Positions 17,372 to 24,390 of a stretch of 32,573 nucleotides of DNA are shown in pieces. The position numbers and the translations under genes were made by a program. The stretch covers positions 1-32,573 of the forward strand of contig DATNPH010000047.1 in NCBI GenBank assembly GCA_036703315.1, read 5' to 3'. The notes beneath the pieces were generated by a model. The model did no database searches, was not told where the DNA came from, and saw only the letters and a program-made list of their open reading frames with translations. Position 1 is the stretch's first letter. The number at the start of each line of letters is the position of its first letter. The stretch comes from DATNPH01 sp036703315. Its GTDB lineage: Bacteria; Cyanobacteriota; Cyanobacteriia; Cyanobacteriales; Coleofasciculaceae.

Positions 17372-18151
17372 ATGAATCAAGGCTTGACGCTAGTTACAAA
17401 GCTTCGACCCACACCTGAACAAGTAGCAAAATTGGATGCTACTCTTCAGGCGTTTGCTGATGCCTGCAACTATGTCAACGATAATACTGATCCGAAGCTC
17501 ACCAACAAAGTTGCACTACAAGCCCTGACCTATTACACCATCAAGTTTGAATTTAAACTGGTGGCAAATATGGCAGTTAGAGCTTGTGCAAGAGTTGCCG
17601 CCAATCGGAAAACCGCCAAACAAAATGGTAAATCCGTCAAACGATTCAATCCAACCAGCATGGATTGTGACCGTGATTTGTTCCGGTTGAGGGAACAAGA
17701 TTGGACAGTTAGCCTTGCAACCATTCAGGGTAGAGAACGAGTCAAGCTAGAGGCTGGTAACTACCAGAGGGGAAAACTAGCTGGGAGGACGCCAACTTCT
17801 GCGCAACTGTGTAAGCACAGGAATGGCAACTTTTATCTGCACATCCAGCTTAAGAATGAAGTTCTAGAGCCTGGAAAAACAGAACAAGTAAGTGGTATTG
17901 CTCCGGGGAGTCGAGACATAGCGATCGCATCCGAAGGTGATAGTGGGAATGATGAAAACATTCAGCAAATTAGGGAAAAATTCTCTAAGCTAAGAGCCTC
18001 TCTCAAAAAAAAATCTCCCAAAGGCACGACGACGACACGGCGTAGATGCCGTGAAATTAACTCATGGGCGTTTCATCAGTTACATAGTCGAGGGGATGCC
18101 ATGACACAAAAGCAAGATATTCATGAGACAGAAGCAAGATATTCAAAATAG
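17372..18151 (+). pseudogene. Decayed TnpB (IS605 OrfB) remnant lacking catalytic residues
   Basis: Residues 1-170 of the 259-residue frame align in character with the TnpB amino half (MNQGLTLVTKLRPTPEQV, FADACNYVNDN, then the beta-rich VKLEAGNYQRG and NFYLHIQLKNE). The RuvC-I motif normally reads GIDLGI, but here it is GIAPGSRDIAIAS, so the catalytic Asp is replaced by Ala at about residue 177. The segment that should hold the second catalytic residue is missing: KLRASLKKKSPKG runs almost directly into SWAFHQLHSRGD, which normally comes much later. The last 17 residues are simply read-through into the next gene's leader. The ATG at 17372 is preceded by a perfect TACCAC/GTGGTA hairpin (17346-17360). 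It is most likely a dead relic. A nuclease-dead TnpB kept as a regulator is a weaker alternative. Confidence 0.7.
18101..18144 (+). repeat. 22-base tandem duplication containing the desaturase start codon
   Basis: Two 22-base units, 18101-18122 and 18123-18144, each begin with ATG and end AAGCAAGATATTC. They differ at only two positions. The best ribosome binding site (GAGGGG, 18090-18095) is correctly spaced for the first ATG. That ATG is out of frame with the desaturase and its frame ends at 18151. The second ATG, 22 bases later, opens the desaturase. The first unit also contains an in-frame TGA (18102-18104) that blocks any upstream extension of the desaturase frame. Confidence 0.8.
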
Positions 18152-19262
18152 CCCTGAACACACTGCTTATCGAGCAGTAGAACCTGGTAGGAGGCTGAAA
18201 TTTTCCAAGAACAATGATTTTCAAGTTGAGCTTCGGCGGCGCGTTGATGAGTTCTTCCGAAGCACCGGGCGACGGGAACGGGATTGTCCGCAGATGTATG
18301 TGAAGACGGTTATCCTACTTCTCAGTTTCGCCGCGTCATATGTGTTGTTGGTATTCTTCGCCCAAACTTGGTGGCAGGCTCTACTGCTGGCCAGCCTGCT
18401 CGGATTTGTGGCAGCAGAAATCGGCTTCAACATTCAGCACGACGGCAGACATCAGGCTTATTCAAACTTCCCCTGGGTCAATAAGCTGATGGGGATGACC
18501 ATAGAATTGATTGGCGGTAGTTCCTACAACTGGCACTGGAAGCATAACCTGTTCCATCACACCTACGTCAACATCACCAGCCATGACAGCGACCTCGACA
18601 TCGGGATTTTCGGTCGGTTAACCCCGCAGCAACGGTGGTTGCCGTTTCATCGATGGCAACACTATTACCTCTGGCCGTTATACGGACTGATGGCGATCAA
18701 GTGGCAGCTTTACGATGATTTCCACAATGTCCTTATCGGTCGGATCGGCGAACACAAGTATCCACGCCCCAGCGGATGGGAGTTGGTCATCTTTCTGGCT
18801 GGGAAAGCGATCTTCCTCACCTTAGCCTTCGGGATTCCCCTGCTGTTCCATCCCGTTTGGGTCGTCCTGATATTCTATGGGGTAGTGGCGCTCGTTTTGG
18901 GATTGGTTCTGAGCGTCGTATTTCAATTGGCGCACGCCGTTGAAGAAGCGGCGTTCCCTCAGCCCCAAGAGGGCATCGGGCGGATTGACAACCCCTGGGC
19001 ATTGCATCAAGCCGAAACTACTGTGAACTTCGCTCGCAACAACCCTGTAATGTGTTGGCTCCTTGGCGGACTCAACTTTCAAGTCGAACACCACCTTTTC
19101 CCTCGGATTTGCCACATCAATTACCCGGCGATTTCAAAGTTGGTAGAGGAAACTTGCCAGGAATTTGGGGTGGAATACATGGAGCACAAGTCCTTCTGGG
19201 CAGGTGTAGCTTCGCATTTCCGTTGGTTGAAGCGACTGGGGATGTCAAACACGACAGCATAA
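18123..19262 (+). CDS. desD: Acyl-lipid desaturase, DesD (delta-6)-like
   Basis: This membrane fatty-acid desaturase introduces a double bond in lipid-linked acyl chains, using ferredoxin and oxygen. The three histidine boxes are HDGRH (106-110), HNLFHH (141-146) and QVEHH (320-324). Glutamine opening the third box is characteristic of front-end desaturases. The overall layout matches the DesD type of Synechocystis from LKFSKNNDF onward: NWHWKHNLFHHTYVNI, QFYIW-like HYYLWPLYG, FQLAHAVE, NFARNNP, CQEFGVEY. Hydrophobic spans occur at about 62-100 and 222-270. The first 24 residues have no counterpart in DesD, and the start is unusual because of the duplicated ATG (18101/18123). The gene seems somewhat GC-richer than its neighbours. 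Delta-6 specificity is inference. Confidence 0.88.
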   Translation: MRQKQDIQNSPEHTAYRAVEPGRRLKFSKNNDFQVELRRRVDEFFRSTGRRERDCPQMYVKTVILLLSFAASYVLLVFFAQTWWQALLLASLLGFVAAEIGFNIQHDGRHQAYSNFPWVNKLMGMTIELIGGSSYNWHWKHNLFHHTYVNITSHDSDLDIGIFGRLTPQQRWLPFHRWQHYYLWPLYGLMAIKWQLYDDFHNVLIGRIGEHKYPRPSGWELVIFLAGKAIFLTLAFGIPLLFHPVWVVLIFYGVVALVLGLVLSVVFQLAHAVEEAAFPQPQEGIGRIDNPWALHQAETTVNFARNNPVMCWLLGGLNFQVEHHLFPRICHINYPAISKLVEETCQEFGVEYMEHKSFWAGVASHFRWLKRLGMSNTTA

Positions 19263-19332
19263 AACAGGTGGGGAGAAGGATTGCTACAGCCGTGGCATCG
19301 CTCCGTGCTGTCAATCCTCAACGCTGAACCCT

Positions 19333-20244
19333 TCACTCTGGCTTAGTGTCTCGCAGCATTAACGTCTCAACAGCAGCCTGTGGCGTAATCTCTCCTTGGA
19401 GCAAGCGATAAACCTGATAAGTAATCGGTACTGAAATCCCTTGCCTGTTGGCTCGCTCAACCAGAACTGAAGTCGTATTGACTCCTTCTGCCGTTCCCTC
19501 TAAGTGCGCCAAGATTTCTGAAAGCGTCTTACCTTGGGCAAGCTGATAACCAACTTGATAATTGCGACTGAGGCTGCTGTTGCAGGTAGCGAGTAAATCT
19601 CCTAGTCCGGATAAACCATAAAACGTTTCAGCTTTAGCCCCCCAATTGCTACCAACCCGGATCATTTCAGCAAGTCCACGGGTGAGGAGAGCCGCTTTAG
19701 CATTAGTTCCCAGTTGTAAGCCGTCACAGGTACCCGCCGCGATCGCCATGACGTTTTTCAGCGTTCCACCCAGTTCCACACCGAGGGGATCAGGATTGGT
19801 GTAGACCCGGAAATTTGGGGAAGAAAACGCCGTCTGTACGACCTTAGCCGCTGTAGCATCGGTGCTAGCTACTACAGTAGCCGCAGGTAGTCCTTGTTTA
19901 ATTTCTTTAGAAAGATTGGGTCCAGAGAGAACAACCACCGGATTTGAGGGAAACGCCGCTTGCCAAATTTGCGACGGGGTACGGGTTGTTGTAACGTCTA
20001 AGCCTTTAGTTGCCGTGATCAAGATTTTGTCAGGAGAAACGGGCAAGGACTGTAGTTGTGTGACTACAGAATTGACTCCTGACATAGAAACCGCTGATAG
20101 AACAATACTTGCCTGCTTGAAGACATCCTCTAACCTCTCTTTGCTCTGGCGCGACCACAAACAAACGTCATGACCATTCTGAGATACCTGAGAACTGAGG
20201 GCTGTTCCCCAAACACCAGATCCGATAATGGTGATCTTAGTCAT
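19333..20244 (-). CDS. gpsA: Glycerol-3-phosphate dehydrogenase [NAD(P)+]
   Basis: GpsA reduces dihydroxyacetone phosphate to sn-glycerol 3-phosphate, the backbone for membrane lipids. The nucleotide-binding loop IGSGVWGTAL is at residues 7-16. The catalytic lysine region is LGGTLKNVMAIAAGTCDG, and the substrate region GLSGLGDLLATCNSSLSRN is intact. At 303 residues it is shorter than the roughly 330 of enterobacterial GpsA, mainly because the stretch after the first Rossmann strand is compact, as in other cyanobacterial versions. It faces the desaturase gene (convergent, 70 bases apart) and lies downstream of the methyltransferase gene on the same strand with 77 bases between them. Confidence 0.95.
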   Translation of the reverse strand: MTKITIIGSGVWGTALSSQVSQNGHDVCLWSRQSKERLEDVFKQASIVLSAVSMSGVNSVVTQLQSLPVSPDKILITATKGLDVTTTRTPSQIWQAAFPSNPVVVLSGPNLSKEIKQGLPAATVVASTDATAAKVVQTAFSSPNFRVYTNPDPLGVELGGTLKNVMAIAAGTCDGLQLGTNAKAALLTRGLAEMIRVGSNWGAKAETFYGLSGLGDLLATCNSSLSRNYQVGYQLAQGKTLSEILAHLEGTAEGVNTTSVLVERANRQGISVPITYQVYRLLQGEITPQAAVETLMLRDTKPE

Positions 20245-20321
20245 TGGTTAGTGGTTTGTTGTTTGGACAGCGCGAAAAAGTGGAGTTAGGCGGGGAAGAG
20301 GATATCGAAAGTTATTTCGAT

Positions 20322-21140
20322 TCACCCTAATCGAATTAGGGCCACACGATACATGTTGTTGAACAGAGGAAGTAGGGAGATCAAACGATTAAACAGGGAA
20401 AAGCGTCGCTGGTATTCGGTTAGCAAGTCGCGATAGGTGTACACTTCAATTACTTCATATCGAGAATCCCAGTTTTTAAGAAGCCGGATATCCTGGATAC
20501 CCCAGTCAAACTTGGCTGAAGTGTATTTAAGCGAATCATGATGCTTCTGATTTTTCACCATGAAGGGTGATAGAGAATCAAACGCCAACCAGGAACCGGG
20601 AAAATGATACAAGAGATTAGCAAATAGCTGCTTAACTTGCTCTTCGCTCAGATACATTAGCACTCCCTCTGCCACAAACATCGGCTGTCCTGCTCCGGCG
20701 GCTTTAACACGCTCTATCCAATCTGTATCTAGGGCAGAAGCACTGATAAAGTGACGACGTTCCGTTTCTTCAAAAAACTGCTGCCGTACTGCCATTGAGT
20801 CCGGCAAATCTAGGTCAAACCAGCGTACTTCCCCATTATCGACTCGCTCGAAGCGCGTGTTCAGTCCTGCGCCAATTTCTACAATCGGTCCGATAGGATT
20901 TTCTTGGAGATAGTTTCGCACCCAGTTGTCTAGAATTAATCCCCGTAGGCAGCACCCCGCCTGAGTGGATTTCGCCTTAGCAAACTTGTTAAAGTCGTAA
21001 TCAATTTCTTGAAGAATCTGAGCTGATTTTGGGTCTTTAATAATGGGATTTTCTTGTTCTAGCTCTACAGCTCTTGCCCATAAGGGGATGAATAGAGTTT
21101 CTTGAGTGATACCGAGATTAACTTTGGTTTTACTGATCAT
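20322..21140 (-). CDS. SAM-dependent methyltransferase, PPM1/LCMT (TcmP-like) family
   Basis: The 272-residue protein has the layout of the leucine-carboxyl/polyketide O-methyltransferase family. The amino-terminal IPLWARAVELEQENPIIKDP leads to a SAM-binding motif VEIGAGLNTRFERV, then WFDLDLPDSM, a helix with DTDWIE, and FVAEGVLMYLSEEQV. Such enzymes methylate carboxyl or hydroxyl groups of small molecules or peptides, and the substrate is unknown here. Its start overlaps the last 11 bases of lipA, so the two are almost certainly co-translated. A functional tie to lipoate is not implied by the family. A small inverted repeat (CCCTAAT/ATTAGGG, 20325-20341) sits on its stop codon. Confidence 0.88.
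   Translation of the reverse strand: MISKTKVNLGITQETLFIPLWARAVELEQENPIIKDPKSAQILQEIDYDFNKFAKAKSTQAGCCLRGLILDNWVRNYLQENPIGPIVEIGAGLNTRFERVDNGEVRWFDLDLPDSMAVRQQFFEETERRHFISASALDTDWIERVKAAGAGQPMFVAEGVLMYLSEEQVKQLFANLLYHFPGSWLAFDSLSPFMVKNQKHHDSLKYTSAKFDWGIQDIRLLKNWDSRYEVIEVYTYRDLLTEYQRRFSLFNRLISLLPLFNNMYRVALIRLG
20325..20341 (-). terminator. Short inverted repeat at the end of the lipA-methyltransferase operon
   Basis: CCCTAAT and ATTAGGG form a perfect 7-base-pair stem around CGA, overlapping the last codons of the methyltransferase gene. The T-run expected of an intrinsic terminator is missing on the minus strand, so it may only slow or stabilise the transcript end. Confidence 0.25.
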
Positions 21141-22011
21141 GACTTCGAGGGTAACGCTTCATCAACTCCCTGACTTGCTCAGCATGATAGGAGCTGCGGG
21201 TAAGAGGTGAGGAGACGACTTGCAAAAAGCCTAAAGATTCACCCAGCTCTCTCCAATCATCAAACTGGGTGGGTGTGACAAAATCAGCAACCTGCAAGTG
21301 CTTTTGGCTCGGTTGGAGATATTGTCCAATTGTGAGAAGATCGCAGCTCACGGCTCGCAAATCGTGCATAACTTCTCGGATTTCGGCATCGGTTTCTCCT
21401 AGTCCAACCATTAAGCCGGATTTGGTGTAAACCCAGGGGGCTAACTCGTGGGTTCGCTCAAGGAGTTCAAGCGATCGCTGATAATTTCCCTGAGGACGCA
21501 CCCGCCGATACAGTCGCGGCACAGTTTCCGTGTTGTGGTTTAGTACCTCTGGTTTACCCTGGAGAATCACTTCTAGAGCATCCCAGTTACCGCACAAATC
21601 AGGAATCAGCACCTCAATTGTCGTCTGAGGTGAGATAGCACGAATAGCTTCAATGCAGCGAACAAACTGAGTTGCCCCTCCATCCGGCAAATCATCCCGG
21701 TTTACCGAGGTAATCACCACATGGTTTAAGGCTAAACGCCGTACAGCCTCTGCCAAGCGTGTTGGTTCTGTGGAGTCAAGAGCTTTGGGCTTTTTCTCAA
21801 AGTCAATATCACAGTAAGGACAGGCGCGTGTGCAAGCTGGTCCCATTATCAAAAATGTTGCGGTTCCAGCCTTGAAGCATTCCCCAATGTTGGGGCAAGA
21901 GGCTTCCTCACAAACAGTATTTAGCGCCAAATCCCGCAATATCTCTTTAACATAGCCGACGCGCTCCCACTGAGGCGCTTTGACACGCAACCACTCTGGC
22001 TTAACTACCAC
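21130..22011 (-). CDS. lipA: Lipoyl synthase
   Basis: LipA is a radical-SAM enzyme that inserts two sulfurs into octanoyl groups on lipoyl domains of 2-oxoacid dehydrogenases and glycine cleavage H protein. Both iron-sulfur clusters are supported by sequence. Cys34, Cys39 and Cys45 (CEEASCPNIGEC) hold the auxiliary cluster. Cys60, Cys64 and Cys67 (CTRACPYC) form the radical-SAM triad. The carboxy-terminal RSSYHAEQ carries the conserved serine ligand. At 293 residues it is of normal length. Cyanobacteria often carry two lipA copies, so this may be one of a pair. It is the first gene of an operon with the overlapping methyltransferase. Confidence 0.96.
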   Translation of the reverse strand: MVVKPEWLRVKAPQWERVGYVKEILRDLALNTVCEEASCPNIGECFKAGTATFLIMGPACTRACPYCDIDFEKKPKALDSTEPTRLAEAVRRLALNHVVITSVNRDDLPDGGATQFVRCIEAIRAISPQTTIEVLIPDLCGNWDALEVILQGKPEVLNHNTETVPRLYRRVRPQGNYQRSLELLERTHELAPWVYTKSGLMVGLGETDAEIREVMHDLRAVSCDLLTIGQYLQPSQKHLQVADFVTPTQFDDWRELGESLGFLQVVSSPLTRSSYHAEQVRELMKRYPRSHDQ

Positions 22012-22118
22012 TCCTCCAACAGCTCCCTTTGAAGTTACACAGTGTTAATCCTAGCAAGCAGAGAGCTGATTGCCGATACGACGTGATACTATAGATTAAG
22101 TTATGGCTAATAACCTAA

Positions 22119-22192
<74 letters not shown>

Positions 22193-22384
22193 TTGAAAAA
22201 TGTTGTAGAAATACCAGGGGCTTCTAGCGGTTTGTGGCTATGAAGCCTTTTTTAAATTATCTGGGTGCATACCCATTTTGTACCCAATAAGAAAAATATT
22301 ACCGCTTTAAAGGGTACTGAAATATTTTTAAGAAATAAATTAGTTACTCTAATCCAGTATTGCAACGTTATAACATTCGCATAA

Positions 22385-22795
22385 TTACATATAGTATTTT
22401 CTAGACTTTGGGTCAAAAGTTGCTTTTGTCTTTTGACTAAGATATGCCTCTACGGATAAGCCAGCTTTTTTAGCATCTCTGGCAAGGTTGTTTGTTCTCA
22501 GACCGAAGAGTTTGCAGATTTGCGCTTGGGTTAACCCGTTGCCGCTAACTACTTTAGGCTTGGAGCGATCGCTCACCTCACTCTGCTTTAGCTGGGCTAA
22601 CTCTGTGCTGATTTCTGCCAGCTTCCCCTCTAGCTGCTCTAATGCAGCGCTGGGTTGGTCTTGTTCGATATAGCTAACCAGAAAATCGGTTAGTACTTGG
22701 CTTGCATTCTTCCCATTCTGCAAGCACTTGGCTTTAAATCTTGTCCATACTTCCGGCTCTACCCGGAAAGTAGCCAATCCTGTCTTCTCCTTCAT
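22385..22795 (-). CDS. Small DNA-binding-type protein with RHH-like amino end
   Basis: The product has 136 residues. Residues about 5-45 (LATFRVEPEVWTRFKAKC followed by NASQVLTDFLVSYI) follow the strand-helix-helix pattern of ribbon-helix-helix proteins, with a basic face. A heptad-like stretch (about 50-75, LEQLEGKLAEISTELAQL) suggests a coiled coil. A second possible helix-turn-helix follows (LTQAQICKLFGLRTNNLARDAKKAGL). The frame opens two codons earlier with GTG, but the ATG at 22795 is well placed behind AAAAGGTGG. The likely role is regulation or partition of the accessory element. The family was not recognised by name. Confidence 0.65.
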   Translation of the reverse strand: MKEKTGLATFRVEPEVWTRFKAKCLQNGKNASQVLTDFLVSYIEQDQPSAALEQLEGKLAEISTELAQLKQSEVSDRSKPKVVSGNGLTQAQICKLFGLRTNNLARDAKKAGLSVEAYLSQKTKATFDPKSRKYYM

Positions 22796-22932
22796 ATCCA
22801 CCTTTTGAAGTTATTTGTATATACATATTAACATTTAAACCTCTAAAAAGGTACTTATTTACTACAGTAAAGGCATTTTTATGTATAGACATTAAGAGGA
22901 TTAGAGGATAGAATAGTAAGTAAGCAAAAAGA

Positions 22933-22961
22933 CGGCTGCTCACCGGGAAAGTAATCAGCCG
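22933..22961 (+). promoter_or_regulatory. Inverted repeat in the leader of the 23002 gene
   Basis: CGGCTG (22933-22938) and CAGCCG (22956-22961) are inverted around a 17-base spacer, about 40 bases ahead of the next start codon. It could be an operator or a 5' leader hairpin. It lies in the divergent gap between the RHH-like gene and the 23002 gene. Confidence 0.35.
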
Positions 22962-23001
22962 CCTTGCGCTCTAACCAACGATTTAGCAGAGCTAATTTAT
23001 T

Positions 23002-23895
23002 ATGGCTAAGATTCTCACGAATAACACGAGCCTTACTGTTTTCGTTTGGGCTAAACAAGTAAAGCTCAAAGAAATAGATTCTCTAGAGTGGCTACTAGCT
23101 TGTAAATTAAATTACTTACAAGCATTAGCCAGAAGAATTAATCAAGATAATGACGGCGAAGTATTTTGCTCAGCAACGCTGGGTAGTTCAATCAGTAAAA
23201 CTAGAAAGTATAAATTAGCGAGTGCTATCTGGGATTTTTTAAATCTTAAGCGCTCATCCCCTCGCTGTGCTTATTCTGAAATAGACGAGTGTGGTAATCA
23301 GCGAATTATTACTGAGACTCCAGTAACAAGTGCTAGTGCCTGGACAGTAAATATAGGTTTTAACACAGCAACGATAAATGGAAAATTCACAACAGCCAAA
23401 GAACAAGCTAGGGTTTGGCAAAAATTCCTACACAGTAAAGGCTACTGCTCAGCTAGTGTTATTCGCAGGGCTAAACGTTGCAAAGGATTTAAGTATGAGC
23501 TTAAAGTTTGGCTCCTAAATGAGGAAGTACTTAAAGCTCTAATTAGTAAGGAAAACAAGAAAATAGAATTAGAACGCAAGGCAGAGCGTGAAGCTCAATT
23601 AAAATTAGAGCGCAAGGCAGAAATTAGTAACTGGTATGAGCAATTAATTTTATTAGCTGAGCAAAATAATCTTAGTGTTAATCAACCTGATTTCTTATTT
23701 CAGTCGGCACGGTTAACCAAAAATAACGCTCTAATAGGTGCCGTAGGGGTGAGCTTAGAAGGTGGCTACTATTACAACACTCGCCCATCTAGTGCAGTCT
23801 CTCGGAATATGCAAACCAACACTCTAGCTGAGGCAGTGGAGGGATTAGTGAGTAATTACAACGCTCGGATGAATGCAGCGATCGCACGGCTCTAG
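23002..23895 (+). CDS. Accessory-element protein of unknown function with charged coiled coil
   Basis: I do not recognise this 297-residue protein. Residues 1-170 are mixed and basic (CSATLGSSISKTRKYKLASAIW, WQKFLHSKGYCSASVIRRAKRC). Residues about 184-212 are a highly charged repeat, with ELERKAE and KLERKAE in tandem separated by REAQL, typical of a coiled coil. The carboxy end (GAVGVSLEGGYYYNTRP, then NTLAEAVEGLVSNYN) appears folded. It is the only sizeable plus-strand gene in the accessory block, divergent from the RHH-like gene and convergent with the replication gene. It could be a DNA-binding or plasmid-maintenance protein, but that is a guess from position. An imperfect inverted repeat lies just past its stop. 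Confidence 0.65.
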   Translation: MAKILTNNTSLTVFVWAKQVKLKEIDSLEWLLACKLNYLQALARRINQDNDGEVFCSATLGSSISKTRKYKLASAIWDFLNLKRSSPRCAYSEIDECGNQRIITETPVTSASAWTVNIGFNTATINGKFTTAKEQARVWQKFLHSKGYCSASVIRRAKRCKGFKYELKVWLLNEEVLKALISKENKKIELERKAEREAQLKLERKAEISNWYEQLILLAEQNNLSVNQPDFLFQSARLTKNNALIGAVGVSLEGGYYYNTRPSSAVSRNMQTNTLAEAVEGLVSNYNARMNAAIARL

Positions 23896-23906
23896 TTTGA
23901 GTCATC

Positions 23907-23960
23907 GGGTAAGAGGGTATTTAAGCTAATTTACAGCCTGTAATACCCTCCCCACTTACC
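23907..23960. terminator. Imperfect inverted repeat after the 23002 gene
   Basis: GGTAAG plus AGGGTATT (23908-23921) is mirrored by AATACCCT and CTTACC (23942-23960), with a bulge of five bases. It begins 12 bases after the stop codon, so it may end transcription, although no T-run follows. The 9-mer GTCATCGGG also recurs at 23901 and 23970, suggesting local duplication. Confidence 0.4.
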
Positions 23961-24020
23961 TTGTAGGGGGTCATCGGGATTACTGGGTAAGCGAGTTGTT
24001 TACCCCAGTGTAAAAAATGT

Positions 24021-24100
24021 AAAAACACAACTGCAAACCCCAGTATGAAAATTCTGGATATAAAAATACAACTGCAACACCCAGTCTAAAAATTCTGAAT
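24021..24100. repeat. Two 39-base direct repeats (41-base period), iteron-like
   Basis: Units at 24021-24059 and 24062-24100 share the pattern AAAAACACAACTGCAA...CCCAGT..AAAATTCTG with few differences. A partial third copy (CCCCAGTGTAAAAAATGT) precedes them at about 24003-24020. Direct repeats of this kind beside a replication-initiator gene resemble plasmid iterons, but only two full copies are present. Confidence 0.6.
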
Positions 24101-24157
24101 AGGTTGTACTGGCATTAGTGCCAGAGCGCAGGATATAGACCTCTCAAGGAGTGCCAG

Positions 24158-24320
24158 AGAAGAGTGTTTGCCTTCTCTCTCTTTGTCACTAAAGTAACAA
24201 TCCGTCCCGTTTTTTCCTCAATATTTTTCTCTTCTATATAAGTAGAAGGAAAAAACGGGACGGATTATCCCTAAAGTAATTAAGAGACAAAAAAAAAAAG
24301 AGGAAGGCAAACACTCTTCT
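24158..24320. repeat. 163-base large inverted repeat (cruciform), candidate origin element
   Basis: The outer arms are perfect over 17 bases (24158-24174 against 24304-24320, AGAAGAGTGTTTGCCTT). The inner arms are perfect over 19 bases (24199-24217 against 24248-24266, beginning AATCCGTCCCG). The middle sections pair more loosely (TTTGTC against GACAAA, with an A-run of 11). A small CTTCTA/TAGAAG hairpin closes the tip. CTAAAGTAA occurs in the same orientation beside both inner arms. No frame is open through it. It lies between two convergent 3' ends, 70 bases from the replication gene's stop codon. It could be an origin, a bidirectional terminator or a non-autonomous mobile element. Confidence 0.75.
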
Positions 24321-24345
24321 CACCTGTGCCTCTAGTCGTTTGTCA

Positions 24346-24380
24346 ACATTGACCGATATAAGGCTTATATCGGTCAATGT
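24346..24380. repeat. Perfect 15-base-pair hairpin next to the replication gene stop
   Basis: ACATTGACCGATATA (24346-24360) and its exact complement (24366-24380) flank a five-base loop. It starts 10 bases beyond the stop codon of the replication gene on the minus strand. It lacks a following T-run, so a protein-binding site or processing signal is as likely as a terminator. Confidence 0.6.
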
Positions 24381-24390
24381 GCATATTTGC

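Noticed and set aside
19052..19336. Frames on both strands over the desaturase carboxy end and the gap to gpsA
   Set aside because: They are shadows of the desaturase; the 70-base gap contains nothing else.
22933..22961. Riboswitch upstream of the 23002 gene
   Set aside because: Only one 6-base stem is visible, with no known riboswitch core; an operator or chance repeat is simpler.
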